Source of the DNA: VMCP01 sp964492925
GTDB taxonomy: Bacteria > Bacteroidota > Bacteroidia > NS11-12g > UBA955
Length of the DNA: 6,723 bases
Direction: 5' to 3'
NCBI GenBank assembly: GCA_964492925.1
Contig: CAZBMF010000116.1
Location: 1-6,723 of the forward strand
Numbering within the stretch: the stretch's first letter is position 1; every line of letters begins with the position of its first letter. Both the position numbers and the translations under genes were made by a program. The notes beneath the pieces were generated by a model. It had not been told where the DNA came from, ran no database searches, and saw nothing but the letters and a program-made list of their open reading frames with translations. Shown here in pieces: positions 1-5,843 of the stretch.

Positions 1-196
1 CTCTCAAGGAAATCAAATCTTTGGTGTAGAAAAAACAACCGACATCGTTGAGAAAATCACTTGGATTGGCGCATTGTTATTGGTGGTTATTTCATTGGCT
101 GCGGCTTCTTACCAAAACGTAAAGAAACCAACTAAAGCTGCTTCTGCTCCAACCACGAAAGATGTAACTCTTCCAGACGTTAAAGTAAAAAAATAA
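1..196 (+). CDS. secG: Preprotein translocase subunit SecG, C-terminal part (5' end outside window)
   Basis: Reading from base 2, the last 64 codons of a gene are visible, ending in TAA at 194-196. The peptide starts in a polar stretch with the motif NQIFGVEKTTDIVEKITW, followed by a hydrophobic helix (roughly residues 21-37 of the visible part, IGALLLVVISLAAA) and a Lys/Ala/Thr-rich hydrophilic tail ending KVKK. This is the pattern of SecG: a loop with an FGxxxxTxxxEKxTW-type sequence leading into the second of two transmembrane helices. In that family the protein is a small inner-membrane partner of SecYE that assists SecA-driven protein export. The first helix would lie upstream of the window. 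The gene ends cleanly at a strong terminator 17 bases after its stop, so it is the last gene of its transcript. The identification rests on a short fragment, and another small membrane protein is possible. Confidence 0.75.
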   Translation, partial: SQGNQIFGVEKTTDIVEKITWIGALLLVVISLAAASYQNVKKPTKAASAPTTKDVTLPDVKVKK

Positions 197-213
197 TACA
201 ATCAAGATAATTG

Positions 214-245
214 AAAAGCCGGAATAATTTCCGGCTTTTTTTTTT
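214..245 (+). terminator. Rho-independent terminator of secG
   Basis: A perfect 11-bp stem (214-224 with 229-239, core GCCGG/CCGGC) closes a 4-nt loop (TAAT). A run of ten T residues at 236-245 overlaps the 3' arm and continues past it. It lies 17 bases after the secG stop and upstream of the next promoter, so it separates the two transcripts. The A-rich left flank could allow some function on the other strand, but no minus-strand gene ends here. Confidence 0.92.
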
Positions 246-259
246 GCACTTTCCGCAAC

Positions 260-290
260 TTTCAAAACCTAATTTATTCTATATCTTTGC
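260..290 (+). promoter_or_regulatory. Bacteroidota-type promoter for the secreted-protein gene
   Basis: TATCTTTGC at 282-290 matches the Bacteroidota -7 consensus TAnnTTTG exactly. The only candidate for the -33 element is a weak TTTC at 260-263, with an 18-nt spacer. The motif ends 6 nt before the ATG at 296, so transcription should begin almost at the start codon. The region follows directly after the upstream terminator, as expected for a new transcription unit. Confidence 0.72.
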
Positions 291-295
291 TTAAC

Positions 296-1219
296 ATGAA
301 CTTCAATTCTTCTAAAACCATAACAACCATTGTTTTTTGCCTTCTATTGCTCAACAATACCCTGTTTTCACAAATCACCAATGTTGTGGTTACACCATTT
401 AAAGTGGATCAAAAAATCATTACAGCCAGCATCAACAACAAACTTCAAGCAACTTTTGTACTCAAACAATTTGAAGTTTCTGATTTCCACTCATCTGTAT
501 ATTCTGTTAAAGGGTATTATTATCTAGACAATGACAAATATCAAATTCCGCTTTCAGGCATTTACAGTGGTGATTATGTACTTACCTTGTACGCATTTGC
601 CGATGAAAGCAAAGACGATTCTTTAATCAATCTCGAATATTCCTCGCCGGATTTTTGGAAAAGCGTGGAACACTTCAAAAACATGAACCTCTTCAAAGAA
701 AAGTTCATTTTTGAAGAATTAGCCGACAGCCTAATTGGTGTAAGACTCTTTTCCGATGGCTCCAAACAACCTGTCACATGGAACAATTACGAAGTCAATC
801 TCACTGAGAACTTTGAAATCCTTAAAATCTCGCAAAAGGCGAAAAACGACATACACATCAACCTATTGAATTTGGGGTATATCTACAGAAATTACAAAGT
901 ACTGTCTTACAAACTGGTAGAAGATAAAATTCGCGTACTCCTTCAGTTCAATTATCCGTCGAGACATTATTTAATGGGCATGTGTGGTTCAGGACAAGAA
1001 AAAGGATTTATCTATTTGGAAATCGACGAAGACGGCATCATGACACAAAATAAAGACTACATACTTGAAAGTTGTTTGAGGGAAATTGGTTCAGATGATT
1101 TATCCAACCGTCAGAATTACAAATTTCGCATTGTAGACCATTACACTGATAGAGAATACCGCAGAATTCTCACTATCAATAAATCCAATTTGGCCATCAA
1201 AATTGCCAACGAAGATTAA
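296..1219 (+). CDS. Secreted protein of unknown function (signal peptide, 307 aa)
   Basis: I do not recognise the family. The start is placed at ATG 296 because an in-frame TTG at 287 lies inside the -7 promoter box. The first 25 residues form a clear Sec signal peptide: polar start with K7, hydrophobic core IVFCLLLL, and a probable cleavage site after LFS before Q26. The mature part (about 282 aa) has no transmembrane helix and no lipobox, so it should be periplasmic or secreted. It alternates polar and hydrophobic residues like a beta-rich protein, for example GYYYLDNDKYQIPLSGIY (73-90), which resembles segments I associate with uncharacterised Bacteroidota proteins. Two cysteines of the mature part, C230 in GMCGSGQEKGFIYLE and C260 in ESCLRE, could form a disulphide. 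The gene is monocistronic: a terminator precedes it and hutU converges on it 7 bp after its stop. The function is unknown. Confidence 0.88.
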   Translation: MNFNSSKTITTIVFCLLLLNNTLFSQITNVVVTPFKVDQKIITASINNKLQATFVLKQFEVSDFHSSVYSVKGYYYLDNDKYQIPLSGIYSGDYVLTLYAFADESKDDSLINLEYSSPDFWKSVEHFKNMNLFKEKFIFEELADSLIGVRLFSDGSKQPVTWNNYEVNLTENFEILKISQKAKNDIHINLLNLGYIYRNYKVLSYKLVEDKIRVLLQFNYPSRHYLMGMCGSGQEKGFIYLEIDEDGIMTQNKDYILESCLREIGSDDLSNRQNYKFRIVDHYTDREYRRILTINKSNLAIKIANED

Positions 1220-1226
1220 GGGCAGA

Positions 1227-2903
1227 TTACAATTTCAATCTTTCAGCAAGATCTAAACCATGTTGCTTCGCTGTTTCTTTGGCGATTTCATAGCCAGCAT
1301 CAGCGTGTCTCACTACACCCATTCCTGGATCGTTATGCAACACCCTGCGAAGTCTCACTTCTGCATCATCAGTTCCATCGGCAACTATAACCATTCCAGA
1401 GTGAATGCTATAACCAAGTCCTACACCACCGCCATGATGCAAACTTACCCAACTAGCACCGCCAGCAACATTCACAAATGCGTTCAAAATTGGCCAATCG
1501 GCAACTGCATCAGAACCATCCATCATGGCTTCAGTTTCTCTGTTTGGAGATGCCACAGAACCTGTGTCTAAATGGTCTCTACCAATCACAATCGGAGCAC
1601 TTAATTCTCCATTTTTCACCATTTCATTGAATGCCAAAGCCGCTTTTTGACGCTCCCCTTGTCCTAACCAACAAATCCTTGCTGGCAAACCTTGGAACTC
1701 AATTTTCTCGGCCGCCATTTTCATCCAACGCTTCAAGCTTTCGTTCTCAGGGAACAATTCCAAAATTTTCTTATCTGTTGCGTAAATGTCATTGGGATCA
1801 CCACTTAAAGCCACCCAACGGAAAGGACCTTTTCCTTGGCAAAATAACGGACGAATATAAGCAGGCACAAATCCTGGAAAATCAAATGCATTCTTCAATC
1901 CTTTTTCAAGGGCTCTCCCTCTCAAATTGTTGCCATAATCAAAGGTAATGGCACCTCTTTTTTGCAATTCCAACATGAGTTCAACATGTTTGAACATGGT
2001 TTCATAACTCAATTCGGTATATTTTTCTGGATTATCTCTGCGCAAACGATCAGCAGCCTCAACGTCCATTTGCATTGGATAATATCCAATCAAAGGATCG
2101 TGTGCACTGGTTTGGTCTGTCAAAGTATCCGGAATGATGTTGCGATCAATCATTCTTTGCAGCAATTCAACCGCATTACACAAAACGCCAATACTTACAG
2201 CATCGCCATTCTCTTTGGCCCTTACAGCCATATCAATTGCTTCGTCAACGTCCCTACTCATTACATCCAAATAACGGGTTTCTAAACGTTTACGAATTCT
2301 CCATTCTTCTACTTCAGCCACCAACGCAACACCTTCGTTCATGGTAATGGCCAACGGCTGTGCACCACCCATTCCTCCTAAACCAGCAGTTACGTTTAAT
2401 GTACCTTTTAATGTCCCTCCAAAATGTTGACGTGCACATTCTGCATACGTTTCATAAGTACCTTGAACAATTCCTTGAGATCCAATGTAAATCCAGCTAC
2501 CTGCTGTCATTTGACCATACATCATCAAGCCTTTGGCTTCAAGCTCTCTGAAATGCTCCCATGTAGCCCATTTTGGCACCAATTGACTGTTTGAAATCAA
2601 TACCCTAGGCGCATCTTTGTGCGTTGGCAATATTGCCACTGGCTTTCCGCTTTGAACCATCAATGTTTCATCATCGTTCAATTCGAGCAACGCATCACAA
2701 ATTTGATCAAACGCTTCCCAATTTCGGGCAGCTTTACCCAAACCTCCATAAACAATCAAATCCTCTGGACGCTCTGCAACATCTGGATCTAAGTTGTTGT
2801 GCAACATCCTATATGCCGCTTCTTGAATCCATCCTTTACAATTTAATTTACTTCCAGTTGGTGCCTGAAGCACTCTTTGACCGCGTTGTTTTTCGTTCGC
2901 CAT
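1227..2903 (-). CDS. hutU: Urocanate hydratase (urocanase)
   Basis: The 558-residue protein has the usual length of bacterial urocanase (EC 4.2.1.49). This cytoplasmic enzyme carries out the second step of histidine degradation, hydrating urocanate to imidazolonepropionate with tightly bound NAD+ acting as an electrophile. Visible signatures are the N-terminal YGGLGKAARNWEAF (52-65), the glycine-rich NAD-binding loop GLGGMGG (174-180), and the urocanase signature FQGLPARICWLGQGER (403-418). C411 in that signature corresponds to the essential cysteine of the Pseudomonas enzyme. HHGGGVGLGYSIHSGM (489-504) is also a conserved block. All key residues seen are intact, so the gene should be functional. 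ATG 2903 is chosen because a good promoter lies just upstream and the protein begins at the expected distance from the first conserved block. It follows tex on the same strand after 57 bp. No hutH, hutI or hutG is in the window, so the other pathway genes must lie elsewhere or be absent. Confidence 0.97.
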   Translation of the reverse strand: MANEKQRGQRVLQAPTGSKLNCKGWIQEAAYRMLHNNLDPDVAERPEDLIVYGGLGKAARNWEAFDQICDALLELNDDETLMVQSGKPVAILPTHKDAPRVLISNSQLVPKWATWEHFRELEAKGLMMYGQMTAGSWIYIGSQGIVQGTYETYAECARQHFGGTLKGTLNVTAGLGGMGGAQPLAITMNEGVALVAEVEEWRIRKRLETRYLDVMSRDVDEAIDMAVRAKENGDAVSIGVLCNAVELLQRMIDRNIIPDTLTDQTSAHDPLIGYYPMQMDVEAADRLRRDNPEKYTELSYETMFKHVELMLELQKRGAITFDYGNNLRGRALEKGLKNAFDFPGFVPAYIRPLFCQGKGPFRWVALSGDPNDIYATDKKILELFPENESLKRWMKMAAEKIEFQGLPARICWLGQGERQKAALAFNEMVKNGELSAPIVIGRDHLDTGSVASPNRETEAMMDGSDAVADWPILNAFVNVAGGASWVSLHHGGGVGLGYSIHSGMVIVADGTDDAEVRLRRVLHNDPGMGVVRHADAGYEIAKETAKQHGLDLAERLKL

Positions 2904-2913
2904 AATAAAAATA

Positions 2914-2942
2914 CAAAGATACTTTAAAAAGGTTGTTTCAAA
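2914..2942 (-). promoter_or_regulatory. Bacteroidota-type promoter for hutU
   Basis: On the minus strand a -33 element TTTG (2942-2939) and a -7 box TATCTTTG (2921-2914) are separated by 17 nt, matching both halves of the known Bacteroidota consensus. The -7 box is identical to that of the secreted-protein gene. It ends 10 nt before the hutU ATG, leaving a leader of only a few nucleotides with no Shine-Dalgarno sequence. It gives hutU its own transcript even though tex lies upstream on the same strand. Confidence 0.8.
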
Positions 2943-2960
2943 TCATTGTGAATTTCAATT

Positions 2961-5084
2961 TTACCTAAATTTCATGGTTAAATTGATTCTTTTTCGAGGG
3001 ACGTCGACCTCAAGAACCCTTACCTTCACTTGCTGCCCCAATGACACCACCTCCGAAGGATGCTTCACAAAACGATCAGCAATCTGACTAATATGCACCA
3101 ATCCGTCTTGCTTCACACCAATATCCACAAAGGCACCAAAATTGGTAATATTGGTCACAATACCATTCAACTCCAATCCCACATCCAAATCATTGATACT
3201 CCTAACCGTATCAGCAAATGTTACCTCTTCTGCCATTCCACGCGGGTCTAATCCCGGTTTTTGAAGTTCATTTACAATATCTTCCAAAGTAGGCAATCCC
3301 AATCCTTGTTGTTCATCAATAAAATCTTGCAGCTTGATGGCTCCTAATTTCTGGTTATTGCCAATAATTTCAGCAACACCAAGCCCAGCCGATTTTGCCA
3401 TTTTTTCTACCACTTTGTATCGTTCAGGATGCACCGCAGAATTGTCTAAAGGATTTTTGGCATTGCGGATTCTTAAAAACCCAGCACATTGCTCAAATGC
3501 TTTTTCACCCAATCTTGGAACAGACTTTAATTGGTCACGCGATGTAAATTCTCCTATTTTCTCTCTGTACTCCACAATATTCTTAGCCAATGCTGGACCC
3601 AATCCACTCACATAACTCAACAAATGTTTGCTCGCTGTATTCAAATTGATGCCCACCTTATTCACCGAACTTTCAACCACTGTGGTTAATCTCTTTTGAA
3701 GCAGCGATTGATTTACATCGTGCTGGTATTGTCCAACCCCTATGCTTTTGGGATCAATTTTCACCAATTCCGCCAAAGGATCCATCAACCTTCGCCCTAT
3801 ACTCACCGCCCCACGAACCGTAACATCTTCTTTTGGAAATTCTTCACGCGCAATCTCTGAAGCACTGTAAATACTGGCCCCAGACTCATTCACCATATAA
3901 ATTGGCAAATTGGTTTTCAATTCATCTTTCAAAAAACTATACGTTTCTCTTCCTGCGGTACCATTGCCCACAGCAAAAACTTGAATTTCATATTTTTGCA
4001 CACAATCCGCGATAATTGCAAAAGATTTTTGCAAATCTTTTTGCGGTTCATGCGGAAAAATGGTGGTTTTGTGCAACAATTCTCCCGTTGCCGACAAACA
4101 AACTACTTTGCAACCAGTTCTAAATCCTGGATCCAATGCCAAAACACGTTTTTGTCCTACAGGTGATGCCAATAACAATTGAGATGCATTCATGGCGAAA
4201 ACTGAAATAGCCTCTTCATCGGCGCGAAGTTTGGCCATTGCCAACATCTCATTTTCCAAACTGGGTTGTAACAGCCTGTCGTAAGAATCGTCCATTGCCT
4301 GTTTTACCAAGTCTGTTAAATCAGAATATCCTTTCAAACAATGACGCTTCATGATATAATATGCACGTTCCTCTTCAGGACTCACCGATAGTTTCAAAAA
4401 GCCCAATTCGGCACCGCGCATCATGGCCAAAAATCTGTGTGAAGGACATTTGGTAATCGGTTCGTTGTGTTCAAAGTAATCCCTAAATTTTTGGGCTTCT
4501 TCCAAGTCTTTTTTGCCTCTTGCTGGTTTGCTGGAAATAAATCCATCTTTCTCAAAAAGTTGACGCAATTTCGACCTCAAAGGAGCATCTTCGTTGATCC
4601 ACTCTGCCATGATATCTTTTGCACCTTGCAAAGCCTCGTCTCTATTTTTCACTTGATCGTTGAAATAGGTATTTAAAGTTTGCAAAACACGTTGGTCTTT
4701 TTGCTCATAAATGAGTTTGGCCAAAGGCTCCAAACCTTTTTCTTTGGCAACATCGGCTTTGGTTTTACGACGGGTTTTATAGGGCAAATACAAATCTTCC
4801 AATGTATTGATATCCATTGCCTCTATGAGCAACTTCTCCAATTCAGGTGTTAATTTACCTTGCTCTTTGATTTGTTCAATGATGTATTCTCTTCGTTTAT
4901 TCAAGGTTTCAATGCGCTCAAATTCATCTTTTATTTGTGCAATTTCTACCTCGTCTAAATTTCCAGTCTTCTCTTTCCTATATCGGGCGATAAATGGAAT
5001 GGTGCCACCCTCTTGCATTAACTTCAATACAGCCGACACTTGCCATAGTTTGATCCCCAATTTCTCCGCGATATTTTTTTCCAT
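2961..5084 (-). CDS. tex: Tex-family transcription accessory RNA-binding protein
   Basis: The 707-aa protein aligns with Tex (E. coli YhgF) over its whole length. In order it contains the helical Tex N-terminal domain with the hallmark GGTIPFIARYRKEKTGNLDEV (26-46) and LEDLYLPYKTRRKTKA (95-110), a YqgF/RNase H-like domain beginning VLALDPGFRTGCKV (314-327), the conserved GQYQHDV (451-457), a double helix-hairpin-helix region (about 478-540, LNTASKHLLSYVSGLGPALA and SVPRLGEKAFEQCAGFLRI), and a C-terminal S1 RNA-binding domain (about 634-704, NFGAFVDIGVKQDGLVHIS). Tex binds nucleic acid in the cytoplasm and influences transcription and transcript release; its exact role is still debated. It is shorter than the roughly 770-aa E. 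coli protein because it stops right after the S1 domain, without a charged tail. The start fits the family N-terminus (IAEKLGIKLWQVSAVL). No terminator hairpin is visible before hutU, so read-through is possible. Confidence 0.97.
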   Translation of the reverse strand: MEKNIAEKLGIKLWQVSAVLKLMQEGGTIPFIARYRKEKTGNLDEVEIAQIKDEFERIETLNKRREYIIEQIKEQGKLTPELEKLLIEAMDINTLEDLYLPYKTRRKTKADVAKEKGLEPLAKLIYEQKDQRVLQTLNTYFNDQVKNRDEALQGAKDIMAEWINEDAPLRSKLRQLFEKDGFISSKPARGKKDLEEAQKFRDYFEHNEPITKCPSHRFLAMMRGAELGFLKLSVSPEEERAYYIMKRHCLKGYSDLTDLVKQAMDDSYDRLLQPSLENEMLAMAKLRADEEAISVFAMNASQLLLASPVGQKRVLALDPGFRTGCKVVCLSATGELLHKTTIFPHEPQKDLQKSFAIIADCVQKYEIQVFAVGNGTAGRETYSFLKDELKTNLPIYMVNESGASIYSASEIAREEFPKEDVTVRGAVSIGRRLMDPLAELVKIDPKSIGVGQYQHDVNQSLLQKRLTTVVESSVNKVGINLNTASKHLLSYVSGLGPALAKNIVEYREKIGEFTSRDQLKSVPRLGEKAFEQCAGFLRIRNAKNPLDNSAVHPERYKVVEKMAKSAGLGVAEIIGNNQKLGAIKLQDFIDEQQGLGLPTLEDIVNELQKPGLDPRGMAEEVTFADTVRSINDLDVGLELNGIVTNITNFGAFVDIGVKQDGLVHISQIADRFVKHPSEVVSLGQQVKVRVLEVDVPRKRINLTMKFR

Positions 5085-5090
5085 AAAAAG

Positions 5091-5098
5091 CGAAAATA
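5091..5098 (-). promoter_or_regulatory. Possible -7 box of the tex promoter (weak)
   Basis: On the minus strand TATTTTCG differs by one base from TAnnTTTG and ends 6 nt before the tex ATG, a spacing like that at the other promoters in this window. The nearest upstream TTG (5126-5124) is 25 nt away, a little too far for a good -33 element. This is a candidate only, and no better one is seen in the 129-bp divergent region. Confidence 0.3.
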
Positions 5099-5155
5099 AC
5101 CATAGAAGTTGATGCGTTACTCACAAGTTATTAATGTCATATTTCACCCGCAGTT

Positions 5156-5200
5156 TTTGTCCCTCAAAAAAATAAAACTTCCATCTTTTTGGGGGATAGA
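5156..5200 (+). other. Possible leader hairpin upstream of the lipoprotein gene
   Basis: Bases 5156-5170 can pair with 5186-5200 in an uninterrupted 15-bp stem (centre CCCTCAAAAA against TTTTTGGGGG) around a 15-nt A/C-rich loop. Three of the pairs are G-U wobbles, which are allowed only in RNA copied from the plus strand; the minus-strand copy would have A-C mismatches. The stem ends 13 nt before the lipoprotein ATG, so if transcribed it would form a structured 5' leader close to the ribosome entry site. No known riboswitch or thermosensor is recognised. A chance pairing of homopolymer runs is the main alternative. Confidence 0.35.
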
Positions 5201-5213
5201 TGTAAATTGCAGC

Positions 5214-5771
5214 ATGAAATTGCGTTTTTCACTGATTTTTTGCGCTGTTGCCATTTTTATAAGTTCTTGTGGAATATTTAATCATACACGAACTGAAAAT
5301 GAAATGAGGGATTTTGCTTCCACCGATTCTACTGCGGCCGTTGTTGCGCCAGATCAGGAAAATATAAATCTTCTAGACATCATGAACGACCCACACAACG
5401 TTAAGCCACCAGAAATTGTGGGCAACGACCAAGACGAACACGGCTGCATTGGATCGGCTGGATATGTATGGTCGAAAGTACTCATGCGATGTGCCCGCCT
5501 TTTTGAAGAAGGCATTGGATTAATGCCAACAGGAAAATTGGAAAATCAAGACAACGGTGCAATTTTATTGGGGTATATCATTTTTGGAGGGGCCGACAAT
5601 ATGTACGCTGAAATTTTTTTACCGCATGTCCCAAATCCTATCATTTGCCATAAAATTAGCTCTCCTCCAAATGAAGTTATTTGGAAATCAAACGATTACG
5701 AAGTCCATAAGATTTCAGACACACATTACTTTATCACCCATTTTGGGGAAACCATTTATATTAAAAATTAG
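5214..5771 (+). CDS. Conserved hypothetical lipoprotein (185 aa)
   Basis: The start is set at ATG 5214 because it opens a textbook lipoprotein signal peptide: K2 and R4, hydrophobic core FSLIFCAVAIF, lipobox ISSC with lipidated C19. An upstream in-frame ATG at 5109 would add 35 residues and bury the signal. After C19 comes a low-complexity linker (about 20-60). A distinctive block follows, DEHGCIGSAGYVWSKVLMRC (74-93), continuing ARLFEEGIGL, with C78 and C93 likely paired. The C-terminal part (about 108-185) looks beta-rich, with the segment YAEIFLPHVPNPIICHKI (121-138) and the end GETIYIKN. I recall this D-x-x-GC-x-x-SAGY-x-W(15-residue)C-R-x-F-E arrangement from uncharacterised proteins, but no function is attached to it. 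The product should be anchored to the inner or outer membrane, facing the periplasm. It is divergent from tex and 70 bp upstream of the dioxygenase gene, which has its own promoter. I see no convincing TAnnTTTG box for this gene. Confidence 0.85.
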   Translation: MKLRFSLIFCAVAIFISSCGIFNHTRTENEMRDFASTDSTAAVVAPDQENINLLDIMNDPHNVKPPEIVGNDQDEHGCIGSAGYVWSKVLMRCARLFEEGIGLMPTGKLENQDNGAILLGYIIFGGADNMYAEIFLPHVPNPIICHKISSPPNEVIWKSNDYEVHKISDTHYFITHFGETIYIKN

Positions 5772-5800
5772 CCATTTGCATTCATTGCTTTTCATTTAGT

Positions 5801-5822
5801 ATTGGATTTTTGAAATCCCAAT
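5801..5822. repeat. Imperfect inverted repeat overlapping the dioxygenase promoter -33 region
   Basis: ATTGGATTT (5801-5809) pairs with AAATCCCAAT (5813-5822) with a single bulged C and a 3-nt loop. It lies 29 bases after the lipoprotein stop and contains the -33 TTG of the dioxygenase promoter. As RNA it could be a weak terminator-like hairpin for the lipoprotein gene, but the downstream sequence (TGTATATTTG) is not a clean T tract. As DNA it could be an operator. Confidence 0.4.
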
Positions 5823-5832
5823 TGTATATTTG
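5802..5832 (+). promoter_or_regulatory. Bacteroidota-type promoter for the dioxygenase gene
   Basis: TATATTTG at 5825-5832 matches the -7 consensus TAnnTTTG exactly. TTG at 5802-5804 lies 20 nt upstream, within the spacing reported for flavobacterial promoters. The -7 box ends 9 nt before the ATG at 5842, so the leader would be only a few bases long. The second half of the -7 box forms part of a perfect palindrome (5828-5843). Confidence 0.75.
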
Positions 5833-5843
5833 TTTAAACAAAT
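5828..5843. repeat. Perfect 16-bp palindrome from -7 box to start codon
   Basis: ATTTGTTTAAACAAAT is identical to its own reverse complement. It starts inside the TATATTTG box and ends in the first two bases of the ATG. With no loop it cannot form a normal RNA hairpin, so a DNA site for a dimeric regulator is the natural reading. The surrounding A/T richness raises the odds of a chance palindrome somewhat. Confidence 0.6.

Noticed and set aside
287..295. TTG start at 287 for the secreted-protein gene
   Set aside because: The codon lies within the exact TATCTTTG -7 box, so it is upstream of the likely transcription start; ATG 296 gives a normal signal peptide.
1260..2905. Series of plus-strand open frames of 63-107 codons opposite hutU
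   Set aside because: They lie in antisense to a well-supported, full-length hutU, have no promoter or signal of their own, and their peptides are rich in His/Ser/Thr/Ile as expected from the complement of a coding strand.
2915..2925. Short dyad AAAG-ATA-CTTT at the hutU -7 box
   Set aside because: Only 4-bp arms in A/T-rich DNA, largely a consequence of the -7 consensus itself; not enough to propose an operator.
4020..4041. Inverted repeat AAAAGATTT / AAATCTTTT with a TTGC loop inside tex
   Set aside because: It is entirely A/T-rich apart from one G-C pair per arm, encodes the ordinary Tex peptide PQKDLQKSF, and is followed by no meaningful T tract; chance from Lys/Phe codons is the simplest explanation.
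3060..5112. Plus-strand open frames of 60-101 codons opposite tex
   Set aside because: They are shadows of the tex coding frame, with no recognisable protein sequence, and tex is complete with all domains.
5109..5213. 35-residue N-terminal extension of the lipoprotein from an upstream ATG
   Set aside because: It would put the lipoprotein signal peptide in the middle of the protein and would be translated through the possible leader hairpin; the ATG at 5214 gives a textbook lipobox at C19.
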